Shown here: piece after piece, positions 1 to 5,504 of the stretch | How positions within the stretch are numbered: the first letter of the stretch is position 1 | Layout: every line of letters starts with the position of its first letter | Source: Cyanobacteriota bacterium | GTDB lineage: Bacteria > Cyanobacteriota > Cyanobacteriia > Leptolyngbyales > Leptolyngbyaceae | Length of the DNA: 6,934 bases | Direction: 5' to 3' | Assembly: GCA_027482985.1 (NCBI GenBank) | Contig: JAIXVO010000654.1 | Coordinates: forward strand, 1-6,934 | Program-made: the position numbers and the translations under genes | The notes under the pieces: generated by a model | The model's input: only the letters and a program-made list of their open reading frames with translations | What the model was told of the DNA's origin: nothing | Databases searched by the model: none

Positions 1-95
1 TCTATCAGTTCCTCGAAACCGCGCGACAGGATGAAGTGCAAGCTGAGATTGAGTGGCGATCGCGCGTGCGAGACTACAAGAATCATCCGGCATAA
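1..95 (+). CDS. 3' end of an unidentified gene (partial)
   Basis: An open frame enters from the left edge (first full codon at 3-5) and ends with TAA at 93-95, giving a 30-residue C-terminal tail that ends ...RVRDYKNHPA. The tail is rich in Glu, Arg and Gln and reads like a soluble amphipathic helix rather than random sequence. This makes a real upstream gene more likely than the GTG-initiated extension of the next gene, which would overlap it in another frame. I do not recognise the family from this fragment. No convincing terminator follows; there is only a 4-bp GCGG/CCGC hairpin near 112-122, without a T run. Confidence 0.55.
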   Translation, partial: YQFLETARQDEVQAEIEWRSRVRDYKNHPA

Positions 96-172
96 CGGGC
101 GATTTTTGGGGCGGCATCCGCAATTTGCCGATGAGTACTAAATTGAGAACATCAACACCTGCGATTTGTCCT

Positions 173-766
173 ATGACCATCACTGCTGCACCGCCCACCC
201 CTGATCAACGGATTTTGCTCTCTGGTCGCACCTGGGAACAGTTCAAACTGATTCAGCAGGGTTTTGAAGACTCGCCGGGAGTGCGTTTGGGCTTTTACGA
301 TGGAGAGATTGAGATTCTGATGCCGGGACGTGAACACGAAGTTGTCAAAGGAATCATTGCTTTGCTCATGGGCATTTTCTTTGAAGTGAACAACATTGAG
401 TTTGAACCGACTGGCTCGATGACGCAAGAAAAACCAGGACTGGTGGCGGCGGAAGCGGACGAATCCTACTGTATTGGCAGTTCTAAACCCACGCCTGATC
501 TTGTCATTGAGGTGATTTTTACCAGTGGGGGAGTGATGAAACTGCGGCGTTATCAAGCATTGGGCGTACCAGAGGTGTGGTTCTGGCAAGATGGAAGATT
601 TACACTTTATCATCTGCGCGCATCTGGCTATGAGCAAATTTCTCAGAGTGAAATTCCCGCCCTGGCAACTTTGAATCTGGACTTGCTGACCCGTTGTGTG
701 TTGCTGGGTGCGACCTCCAGACTGGAAGCAATCCGGCAATTTCGAGCTGGGTTGTCACCGGTGTAA
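173..766 (+). CDS. Uma2-family (DUF820) putative endonuclease-like protein
   Basis: From the ATG at 173 this is 197 residues, the usual size of the Uma2 family, which is greatly expanded in cyanobacteria and has a PD-(D/E)XK restriction-endonuclease-like fold. Seen in the sequence: an N-terminal TPDQRILLSGRTWEQF segment (about residues 9-24), YDGEIEILMPGREHE (42-56), PDLVIEV (108-114) supplying Asp109 and Glu113, then TSGG and Lys123 in MKLRRY, and GVPEVWFW (131-138). Asp109, Glu113 and Lys123 fit the PD...EXK catalytic arrangement, so the active site looks intact. The frame stays open upstream to an ATG at 131 and a GTG at 53. The GTG start would overlap the preceding gene, and the extra residues do not resemble the family. 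No strong ribosome-binding site marks any of the three starts, so 173 rests on homology. The cellular role and DNA target of the family are not established. It may form a unit with the gene ending at 95. Confidence 0.85.
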   Translation: MTITAAPPTPDQRILLSGRTWEQFKLIQQGFEDSPGVRLGFYDGEIEILMPGREHEVVKGIIALLMGIFFEVNNIEFEPTGSMTQEKPGLVAAEADESYCIGSSKPTPDLVIEVIFTSGGVMKLRRYQALGVPEVWFWQDGRFTLYHLRASGYEQISQSEIPALATLNLDLLTRCVLLGATSRLEAIRQFRAGLSPV

Positions 767-822
767 CCTCGCGATCGCACTGTGCTTCCCTGGTTCAGAC
801 TACAATGCTAAAGATTTCCCCT

Positions 823-829
823 AGGAGGT
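823..829 (+). promoter_or_regulatory. Strong Shine-Dalgarno of hisH
   Basis: AGGAGGT lies 7 nt before the ATG at 837 and matches the anti-Shine-Dalgarno almost perfectly. It fixes the hisH start and is much stronger than the ribosome-binding sites of the other genes here. A possible -10 box, TACAAT (801-806), lies upstream, but no convincing -35 is found at the right distance, so the promoter itself is uncertain. Confidence 0.85.
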
Positions 830-836
830 AACGACC

Positions 837-1478
837 ATGCCAACGATCGCCGTGATTGATTACGACATGGGTAACCTGCATTCTGCCTGTAAGGGCTTGC
901 AGAACGCAGGCGCTACAACCGTCGTGACCGATGCGGCGGCGGACTTGGCGGCGGCAGATGCCATTGTGTTACCGGGGGTGGGATCGTTTGATCCGGCGAT
1001 GCAACATCTGCGATCGCGAGATTTGGAACACCCAATTAAGGCCGCGATCGGCAGTGGAAAGCCGTTTTTGGGGATTTGTTTAGGACTGCAAATTTTGTTT
1101 GAAGCCAGCGAAGAAGGGACTGAACCCGGATTGGGCATGATTCCAGGCACCGTGAAACGTTTCCAGTCGGAACCCGGCATCACGATTCCCCACATGGGTT
1201 GGAATCAACTCGCCCTGACGCAACCCCATTGTCCTCTCTGGCGAAATTTGCCCGATGAACCCTGGTTGTACTTCGTGCATTCTTACTATGCTGCCCCCAG
1301 TGACGCTGCCGTTCAAGCTGCAACGACGACGCATGGCAGTCAAACGGTGACGGTGGCGATCGCTCGTGATAATTTGATGGCAGTGCAATTCCACCCCGAA
1401 AAATCTTCAACAGTAGGCTTGCAAATTCTGTCTAACTTTGTGCAATTTGTGGCTGCCCAGCAATTGGCGATCGCCTGA
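837..1478 (+). CDS. hisH: Imidazole glycerol phosphate synthase, glutamine amidotransferase subunit HisH
   Basis: HisH is a class I (triad) glutaminase. It hydrolyses glutamine and channels ammonia to HisF, which converts PRFAR to imidazole-glycerol phosphate and AICAR in histidine biosynthesis, in the cytosol. The 213-residue length is typical. Seen in the sequence: DYDMGNLHS (8-16), the oxyanion strand LPGVGSFD (45-52), the nucleophile elbow GICLGLQ with Cys81, PHMGWNQL (118-125), LYFVHSYY (144-151), and AVQFHPEKS with His186 and Glu188 completing the Cys-His-Glu triad. The start follows a near-perfect Shine-Dalgarno. No hisF or other his gene is in the window, so HisF must be encoded elsewhere, as is common where his genes are dispersed. 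Three HIP1 octamers lie inside the gene. It may be read together with the hli gene 115 bp downstream, but that gap contains hairpins and co-transcription is uncertain. Confidence 0.97.
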   Translation: MPTIAVIDYDMGNLHSACKGLQNAGATTVVTDAAADLAAADAIVLPGVGSFDPAMQHLRSRDLEHPIKAAIGSGKPFLGICLGLQILFEASEEGTEPGLGMIPGTVKRFQSEPGITIPHMGWNQLALTQPHCPLWRNLPDEPWLYFVHSYYAAPSDAAVQAATTTHGSQTVTVAIARDNLMAVQFHPEKSSTVGLQILSNFVQFVAAQQLAIA

Positions 1479-1503
1479 TTCTATTTCTCTTGATAGAAGA
1501 GAT

Positions 1504-1522
1504 AGGAGCATCAGTTGCTCCT
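1504..1522 (+). repeat. Small hairpin between hisH and hli
   Basis: AGGAGCA (1504-1510) and TGCTCCT (1516-1522) form a perfect 7-bp stem with a 5-nt TCAGT loop. An imperfect inverted repeat, CTATTTCTCTT / AAGAGATAG, sits just before it (about 1481-1505). No T run follows, so a classical rho-independent terminator is unlikely. It could be a weak pause or processing site, or a structure in the hli leader. The rest of the 1479-1593 gap shows no recognisable promoter. Confidence 0.4.
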
Positions 1523-1593
1523 TCCGAGGGAACAGAAAAATTCAGTCCTTCCGATAGCATGAACAACAATCAATGCGATCGCAGGTCGATAAC

Positions 1594-1800
1594 ATGGATA
1601 ACCCCAATGACAAAATTTCCGAAGTCCCGACTTCGGCGAAGGAATACAACGGTGTGGATCGAAATGCCTGGTTGATTGGCTGGAACCCGCAACAGGAACT
1701 TTGGAATGGTCGCCTAGCCATGATTGGATTTGTCGCCTATTTATTCTGGGATATGGCTGGTTATAGTGTGGTACGAGATGTGCTGAATTTAGTGCATTAA
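1594..1800 (+). CDS. High-light-inducible (Hli/SCP) one-helix chlorophyll a/b-binding-like protein
   Basis: The 68-residue product has the family signature ELWNGRLAMIGF (35-46), in which Glu35, Asn38 and Arg40 correspond to the chlorophyll-ligand and salt-bridge residues of the light-harvesting superfamily. A single hydrophobic transmembrane helix follows (about 39-58), preceded by a polar 30-residue N-terminal stretch. Hli proteins sit in the thylakoid membrane, bind chlorophyll and carotenoid, and help photoprotection, photosystem II assembly and pigment recycling. The ATG at 1594 is preferred because AGG (1583-1585) lies 8 nt upstream. An in-frame ATG at 1573 would add seven residues, MRSQVDN, encoded partly by a HIP1 octamer, and has no clear ribosome-binding site. 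The helix is followed by a short tail, VVRDVLNLVH. I see no HLR1-type direct repeat in the leader, so high-light control by RpaB cannot be claimed. Which Hli subtype this is cannot be settled by eye. Confidence 0.92.
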   Translation: MDNPNDKISEVPTSAKEYNGVDRNAWLIGWNPQQELWNGRLAMIGFVAYLFWDMAGYSVVRDVLNLVH

Positions 1801-1808
1801 TTTATTCC

Positions 1809-1839
1809 AATATAGTCTGAATTGAATCAAGACTATATT
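1809..1839 (+). terminator. Inverted repeat after hli, possible terminator
   Basis: AATATAGTCT (1809-1818) is the exact reverse complement of AGACTATATT (1830-1839), giving a 10-bp stem with an 11-nt loop. It starts 9 nt after the hli stop. The stem is AT-rich and only a short TTTATA follows, so it is a weak candidate for intrinsic termination or a 3'-end stabilising structure rather than a textbook terminator. Confidence 0.5.
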
Positions 1840-1854
1840 TATACTGCCAATCAA

Positions 1855-1884
1855 CCGAATCACTAGATGATTCTAGCTATTCGG
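1855..1884. repeat. Second hairpin in the hli downstream gap
   Basis: A 30-nt near-palindrome. Outer arms CCGAAT (1855-1860) and ATTCGG (1879-1884) pair perfectly, inner arms CTAGA (1863-1867) and TCTAG (1872-1876) pair perfectly, and they are separated by a 2x2 mismatch (CA/CT), with a TGAT loop. No T run follows on the plus strand. It could be an operator-like palindrome for the downstream gene, a second transcript-end structure, or a dispersed small palindromic repeat. The remainder of 1801-1979 holds a GGTAGGGTAGGG tandem (1941-1952) and a ribosome-binding site. Confidence 0.5.
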
Positions 1885-1979
1885 CTGACGCGCAGCTTCA
1901 AGCATGTGTTAGAGACAGCACAGGATCAGCAGCAACGTAAGGTAGGGTAGGGACGATCTAACTTCAGGAATCTGAACCG

Positions 1980-2684
1980 ATGCCACACCTCATCCCCAGC
2001 CGCATTCTCGAAAAGGCAATTGTGAAAGGTGCGAAAAAAGTGATTGCCGCCAGTGGGTTGAATTCTTCGACTCGGAGTGGCAATCAAGAACTCAGCCATT
2101 GGGCTAGCAGTCTGGCTGGTCACCCCTTTGCCACTGTGGATGCAGCTCACCAATACGGGATGGCGTTAGGCCAAAAAATTGCTGAACGATCGCAAACGTT
2201 GAACAAGCAACATCTGGATGGGGGCACGATTCGCCAACTGCGATCGCAAAAAGATCTCCCACCGCTGCCCGACTCCGCAACGCCCTCTGTCAGTGCTGCC
2301 GTCGCTGCTCCGCCTGTCCCTCCAACCATGCCGTCTGCCCCCCCGATTAACTCACCCCCGCTGGAGGAAGCGATGCCTGACACCGAAGCCATGACTGAAA
2401 CCCCTGATACGCTACCGGAAATTGTTTCAATTCCCGTGGAAACACCCAAGTCCACCGCAGAAGCGGCCACCATTGGCGCGATCGAAGATGAGGATGTAAT
2501 CCCAGCCGACCCAGAACAGGCGAAAGTGGATATTGATCCCACTCCAGAAGTCACCACGACTGCCGAAGAACCCAAGTCGGTGGTGGAAAGTGTGGCTCAA
2601 GCAGACGCGATCGCGGATGCCGATGCCGATGATGCAGTGGATGACGACACAATCGCAGGCACATCCGCAGATGTCAAAGTTTGA
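1980..2684 (+). CDS. Hypothetical protein with basic N-terminal half and acidic Pro/Ala-rich tail
   Basis: I do not recognise a named family. The 234-residue product splits in two. Residues 1-92 look folded and are net basic (R8, K12, K16, K19, K20, R32, K66, R70, R85, R88), with helix-like stretches SRILEKAIVKGAKKVIAA (7-24) and AHQYGMALGQKIAER (56-70). Residues 93-234 are low-complexity: first Pro/Ala/Ser-rich (93-128), then Glu/Asp/Thr/Pro-rich, ending in an Asp-Ala run (about 208-223). This tail is almost certainly disordered and strongly negative. There is no signal peptide or transmembrane segment, so a cytosolic protein is likely. The ATG at 1980 has AGGA at 1966-1969 (10-nt spacing). 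Codon use and two HIP1 octamers match the neighbours, so it looks native. A rho-independent terminator follows, so it probably ends its transcript. The function is unknown; the bipolar charge suggests a scaffold or nucleic-acid/partner-binding head with a regulatory tail, which is inference only. Confidence 0.8.
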   Translation: MPHLIPSRILEKAIVKGAKKVIAASGLNSSTRSGNQELSHWASSLAGHPFATVDAAHQYGMALGQKIAERSQTLNKQHLDGGTIRQLRSQKDLPPLPDSATPSVSAAVAAPPVPPTMPSAPPINSPPLEEAMPDTEAMTETPDTLPEIVSIPVETPKSTAEAATIGAIEDEDVIPADPEQAKVDIDPTPEVTTTAEEPKSVVESVAQADAIADADADDAVDDDTIAGTSADVKV

Positions 2685-2761
2685 GCCGGAATTCACCCGT
2701 TCAACTCAACTTGAGGCTGCATTGCATTGAGTTCTGAAGCTAACTTTGTAACACTGACAGT

Positions 2762-2792
2762 AAACCCCCAGCGATCGCGTGATGGGTTTTTT
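2762..2792 (+). terminator. Rho-independent terminator of the 234-residue gene
   Basis: AAACCC (2762-2767) pairs with GGGTTT (2784-2789), and the T run continues to 2792 (TTTTTT). The apical part contains a complete HIP1 octamer, GCGATCGC (2771-2778), which can itself fold back. The structure lies 77 nt past the stop codon and is oriented for the plus strand. On the minus strand only TTTAC follows the stem, so it should act mainly in one direction. Confidence 0.72.
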
Positions 2793-2825
2793 CATGAAAC
2801 TGTTGCAGCATCAAAAGCAAAAGAT

Positions 2826-2855
2826 CGTGATCGCCAAAGATTAGCGGCGATCACG
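2826..2855 (-). terminator. Terminator hairpin overlapping the end of the M50 protease gene
   Basis: CGTGATCGCC (2826-2835) and GGCGATCACG (2846-2855) form a perfect 10-bp GC-rich stem with a 10-nt loop. Read on the minus strand, the hairpin is followed by ATCTTTTGCTTTTGA, a T-rich though interrupted tract, as expected for an intrinsic terminator. The protease stop codon (2841-2843) lies in the loop and the upstream arm encodes the last residues (R-D-R-R). Confidence 0.6.
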
Positions 2856-3386
2856 CTTGAATGTTTTCTCCAGGTTTGATCGGGCTTTGATATGTCGATA
2901 CGCGAGGGGCAGAATTCTCCACGCATAGTATCCATCCAAGCCCCAAACGGGCAGGAGATTGAAGGGAATAATGAACAAATTATAGTAGCCCAGAAAAAAT
3001 AGAATGGGACCAAAGTAAGCAATCTGCTTGGCACCTAAAGAGGCCAGCGTAAAAACAAGCAGCGACATCATGATTTGCGCCAAAATGCCACCCCAGGCAA
3101 CTTTTACTTGATCCCATTCGTAATGGGGTGCTTCATACTCACAAACGCCGTGAACTAAACAAACTCTCAAGGAAAAAACGCGATACCCCAGTCGATGGGC
3201 GATCGCGGCATGCCCTATTTCATGAATTAGAATCACACTGAAAAAAGCGAGGATCGCGATCGCGGCGATCGTCGGACTTTGCCAATAGATCACCAGAATC
3301 AGCACGATGAAAGCGATCGCAAACCAATGGATATAAACTGGTGCCCCAAAAAGGTGAAATTTGCCCAGCCGGAGATACTGTTGCAT
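2841..3386 (-). CDS. M50-type (site-2 protease-like) membrane zinc metalloprotease
   Basis: A 181-residue polytopic membrane protein from the ATG at 3386; a TTG three codons upstream (3395) is the alternative start. Numbered from the ATG, HEIGH (His55, Glu56, His59) is the zinc-binding and catalytic HExxH motif within a hydrophobic helix. LLPVWGLDGYYAW supplies Asp151 in the LDG motif, the third zinc ligand of site-2 proteases. The N-terminal GKFHLFGAPVYIHW is typical of the compact SpoIVFB/rhomboid-independent M50 group. About four hydrophobic segments are visible (residues 19-37, 39-55, 96-117, 122-145). No PDZ or CBS domain is present, so it is a minimal core enzyme. Such proteases cut membrane-embedded substrates, often anti-sigma factors or other regulators; the substrate here is unknown. 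It follows proS on the same strand but has its own promoter-like sequence and terminator. The C-terminus is very basic (KTFKRDRR), likely cytosolic. Confidence 0.88.
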   Translation of the reverse strand: MQQYLRLGKFHLFGAPVYIHWFAIAFIVLILVIYWQSPTIAAIAILAFFSVILIHEIGHAAIAHRLGYRVFSLRVCLVHGVCEYEAPHYEWDQVKVAWGGILAQIMMSLLVFTLASLGAKQIAYFGPILFFLGYYNLFIIPFNLLPVWGLDGYYAWRILPLAYRHIKARSNLEKTFKRDRR

Positions 3387-3420
3387 TGGTCTCAATCGCC
3401 ATCAGCGCCACGTTGAGTCT

Positions 3421-3449
3421 ATTATCATCAAACATATTCAAATTGTCTC
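3421..3449 (-). promoter_or_regulatory. Possible promoter for the M50 protease gene
   Basis: Read on the minus strand, GAGACA (3449-3444) and GATAAT (3426-3421) are separated by 17 nt, giving a plausible sigma-70 type pair (4/6 and 5/6 matches) with a leader of about 28 nt before the ATG at 3386. The remainder of the proS-M50 gap (3387-3567) holds only weak overlapping inverted repeats (3477-3522) and a HIP1 octamer (3542-3549). This is a consensus match by eye only. Confidence 0.35.
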
Positions 3450-3567
3450 CTGTGACGGCTGAACATGACACTAGAGCGCCTCAACCGATGAATCGCTGTA
3501 GTCTTGTGCAACGAGGCGGTTGCAGAACCGATCTGAACTGCGCGATCGCCCCTATCCGTTCACTGGA

Positions 3568-5406
3568 TTAAACCGCGATCGCGGCCGCAATCCACTCTTG
3601 CAAAGTGGGTACGACATACACCAGCGGCAGTTCTTGCATTTCGCGGGTGGCGCGGTTAACAACTTCGACTTTGCCATCTTTGAGGGATTTACCCGTGACA
3701 ATGCGATAGGGAATGCCAATCAGATCCGCATCTTTGAACTTCACCCCAGCCCGTTCGTTGCGATCGTCCAGTAAGGTTTCCACTCCCGCCTGATTCAACT
3801 CCGTGTAGAGTTGTGCTGCCGCTTGCATTTGTTCCGCATCGGCTACATTCGGAACAACGACAATCGCGTGATAAGGGGCGATTGAAACAGGCCAAATAAT
3901 CCCATCCTTATCATGTGCTTGTTCGACTGCGGATTGAGCGAGTCGGGATACTCCCACCCCATAACAACCCATCACTAAAGGTCTATCTTCCCCTTGTTCA
4001 TTGGTATAGGTAGCACCGAGTGCTTGAGAGTATTTCGTCCCGAGTTGAAAGATATGTCCAATCTCGATGCCACGGGCAGTTTGCAAGGTTTGGCTCGCGT
4101 CATGCAGTGCGCGATCGCCCACCGTTGCTTTGCGCACATCTACAACGCGATCGGGCAACTTGAACTCTTGACCCCAATTCGCACCCACGACATGATACCC
4201 AGCCTCATCTGACCCCGTTGCAAAATTCTGCAGAGCCACAGCCGTTTGATCCACCAGCCGCAGGAACTTCGGCACCACGCCACCCGCCGCCTTAACTTCC
4301 ACGGGAGCAGGTTTGGGCGGTTTGATATAGCTATCTGCTAGATCAGGAGCCATGTAGCCCAGCGGCAATGGCTTCGCGGCCCACTTCTCCTGGGCGGCGG
4401 CATCCGGCACCGTCAGGGCAATCACCGTCGTCGCCCGATAATCCGCTGCCAACTTCACCAGTTCATTCTGTAACTTCACCTCATTCACATCCTGGTCGCC
4501 GCGAATACTCACCAGCACCAGTACCATCATGCCGTTGTCATACACCGCCTGATACAGCACATTTTTCACCACGCAAGTCGGCGAACACTGGAGGAACTTA
4601 CACATCTTCTCAATCGTGTCCGTTCCCGGTGTTTCCCGTTTTTCGGCAGTCGTGAAAGGCGACGGCACCGCATCCGCAGGCAAAGAAACCGCCTTTTCCA
4701 CATTGGCCGCGTACTTCCCATCTGCGGTGTAGAGAATTTCGTCTTCGCCCGCCTCCGCCAGCACCATAAATTCCTGGGAGCCAGATCCGCCGATCGCCCC
4801 CGAATCCGCATCCACAGCCCGAAACTTCAACCCAGAGCGGCGCAAAATATTGTGATACGCCTGATTCATCTTCTGATAAGTCAGCTTCATCCCGGCTTCG
4901 TCGGCATCAAAGGAATAGGCATCTTTCATGATGAATTCCCGCCCGCGCATTAAGCCAAAGCGAGGCCGAATTTCATCCCGGAACTTGGTCTGAATCTGGT
5001 AGAGGTTGACGGGTAACTGGCGGTAGGAGCGGATCATGTCCCGCGCGATCGCCGTGATTACTTCTTCGTGAGTCGGCCCTAAGCCCATCTCCCGTTGCTG
5101 GCGATCGATCAACGCAAACATGATACCTTCCGCTTTGGTGTAGGTCTCCCAGCGCCCCGATTCTTGCCATAACTCGGCAGGTTGCAACTGCGGTAGCAAA
5201 CATTCTTGCGCCCCGGCTGCATTCATTTCTTCCCGCACAATTTGCGACACTTTCTGCAACACGCGCCACATCAACGGTAGGTAAGCATACACCCCACTGG
5301 CAATGCGACGAATGTACCCAGCACGCAGCAACAACTTATGGCTGGGGATTTCCGCCTCTGCTGGATCTTCGCGCAGGGTGACCAATAACATCGGAGGCAG
5401 TCGCAT
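3568..5406 (-). CDS. proS: Prolyl-tRNA synthetase (bacterial type with editing insertion)
   Basis: Class II aminoacyl-tRNA synthetase that charges tRNA-Pro with proline in the cytosol; essential. The 612-residue length fits the bacterial form. Seen in the sequence: the start [15 protein letters not shown]; the motif 1 region around [15 protein letters not shown] (47-61); GPTHEE (110-115) in the active site; motif 2 [19 protein letters not shown] (140-158); the INS cis-editing domain (about 225-405) with Lys281 in VVKNVLY, probably equivalent to the lysine needed to clear mischarged alanine; motif 3 [17 protein letters not shown] (480-496); and an anticodon-binding domain (about 505-612) beginning [12 protein letters not shown]. 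All core motifs are intact. The ATG at 5406 has AAGGA 8 nt upstream (5415-5419), which supports the start. The kinase gene ends 98 bp upstream on the same strand; that gap shows no clear terminator, so read-through from the kinase is possible. The M50 gene lies downstream. Confidence 0.97.
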   Translation of the reverse strand: MRLPPMLLVTLREDPAEAEIPSHKLLLRAGYIRRIASGVYAYLPLMWRVLQKVSQIVREEMNAAGAQECLLPQLQPAELWQESGRWETYTKAEGIMFALIDRQQREMGLGPTHEEVITAIARDMIRSYRQLPVNLYQIQTKFRDEIRPRFGLMRGREFIMKDAYSFDADEAGMKLTYQKMNQAYHNILRRSGLKFRAVDADSGAIGGSGSQEFMVLAEAGEDEILYTADGKYAANVEKAVSLPADAVPSPFTTAEKRETPGTDTIEKMCKFLQCSPTCVVKNVLYQAVYDNGMMVLVLVSIRGDQDVNEVKLQNELVKLAADYRATTVIALTVPDAAAQEKWAAKPLPLGYMAPDLADSYIKPPKPAPVEVKAAGGVVPKFLRLVDQTAVALQNFATGSDEAGYHVVGANWGQEFKLPDRVVDVRKATVGDRALHDASQTLQTARGIEIGHIFQLGTKYSQALGATYTNEQGEDRPLVMGCYGVGVSRLAQSAVEQAHDKDGIIWPVSIAPYHAIVVVPNVADAEQMQAAAQLYTELNQAGVETLLDDRNERAGVKFKDADLIGIPYRIVTGKSLKDGKVEVVNRATREMQELPLVYVVPTLQEWIAAAIAV

Positions 5407-5504
5407 TGCCGGGGTCCTTTTCCACTGAATCTAAACCTCATCTCAGTCTACACGCTGGCGATCGCGCTGGTAGGCGTTGCGCGCATAAACCGTGGATCAG
5501 GACT

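Noticed and set aside
152..739. Long minus-strand frame (195 codons) opposite the Uma2 gene
   Set aside because: It is antisense to a clearly recognisable family protein, has no recognisable motif or ribosome-binding site, and its composition is atypical.
1490..1675. Short plus-strand frame between hisH and hli, overlapping the hli start
   Set aside because: It needs a TTG start (or an internal ATG at 1559), overlaps the well-supported hli frame, and lacks recognisable protein features.
1941..1952. GGTAGGGTAGGG tandem as a repeat or G-quadruplex
   Set aside because: It has only two and a half units and three G-tracts in range, one of them just GG, too little for a quadruplex or a repeat array.
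2147..2575. Minus-strand Ser/Gly-rich frame opposite the acidic-tailed protein
   Set aside because: The low-complexity composition is the complement of the Pro/Ala/Glu-rich coding tail; there is no independent evidence for a gene.
3220..3471. Minus-strand frame with an AGGAG upstream of an ATG near 3436, overlapping the M50 N-terminus
   Set aside because: AGGAG to ATG spacing is 11 nt. The frame runs out of phase through the conserved M50 N-terminus, and the same bases fit better as a -35/-10 promoter.
4368..4811. Pro/Ser-rich plus-strand and Arg-rich minus-strand frames within proS
   Set aside because: Both are shadow frames inside an intact, conserved prolyl-tRNA synthetase.
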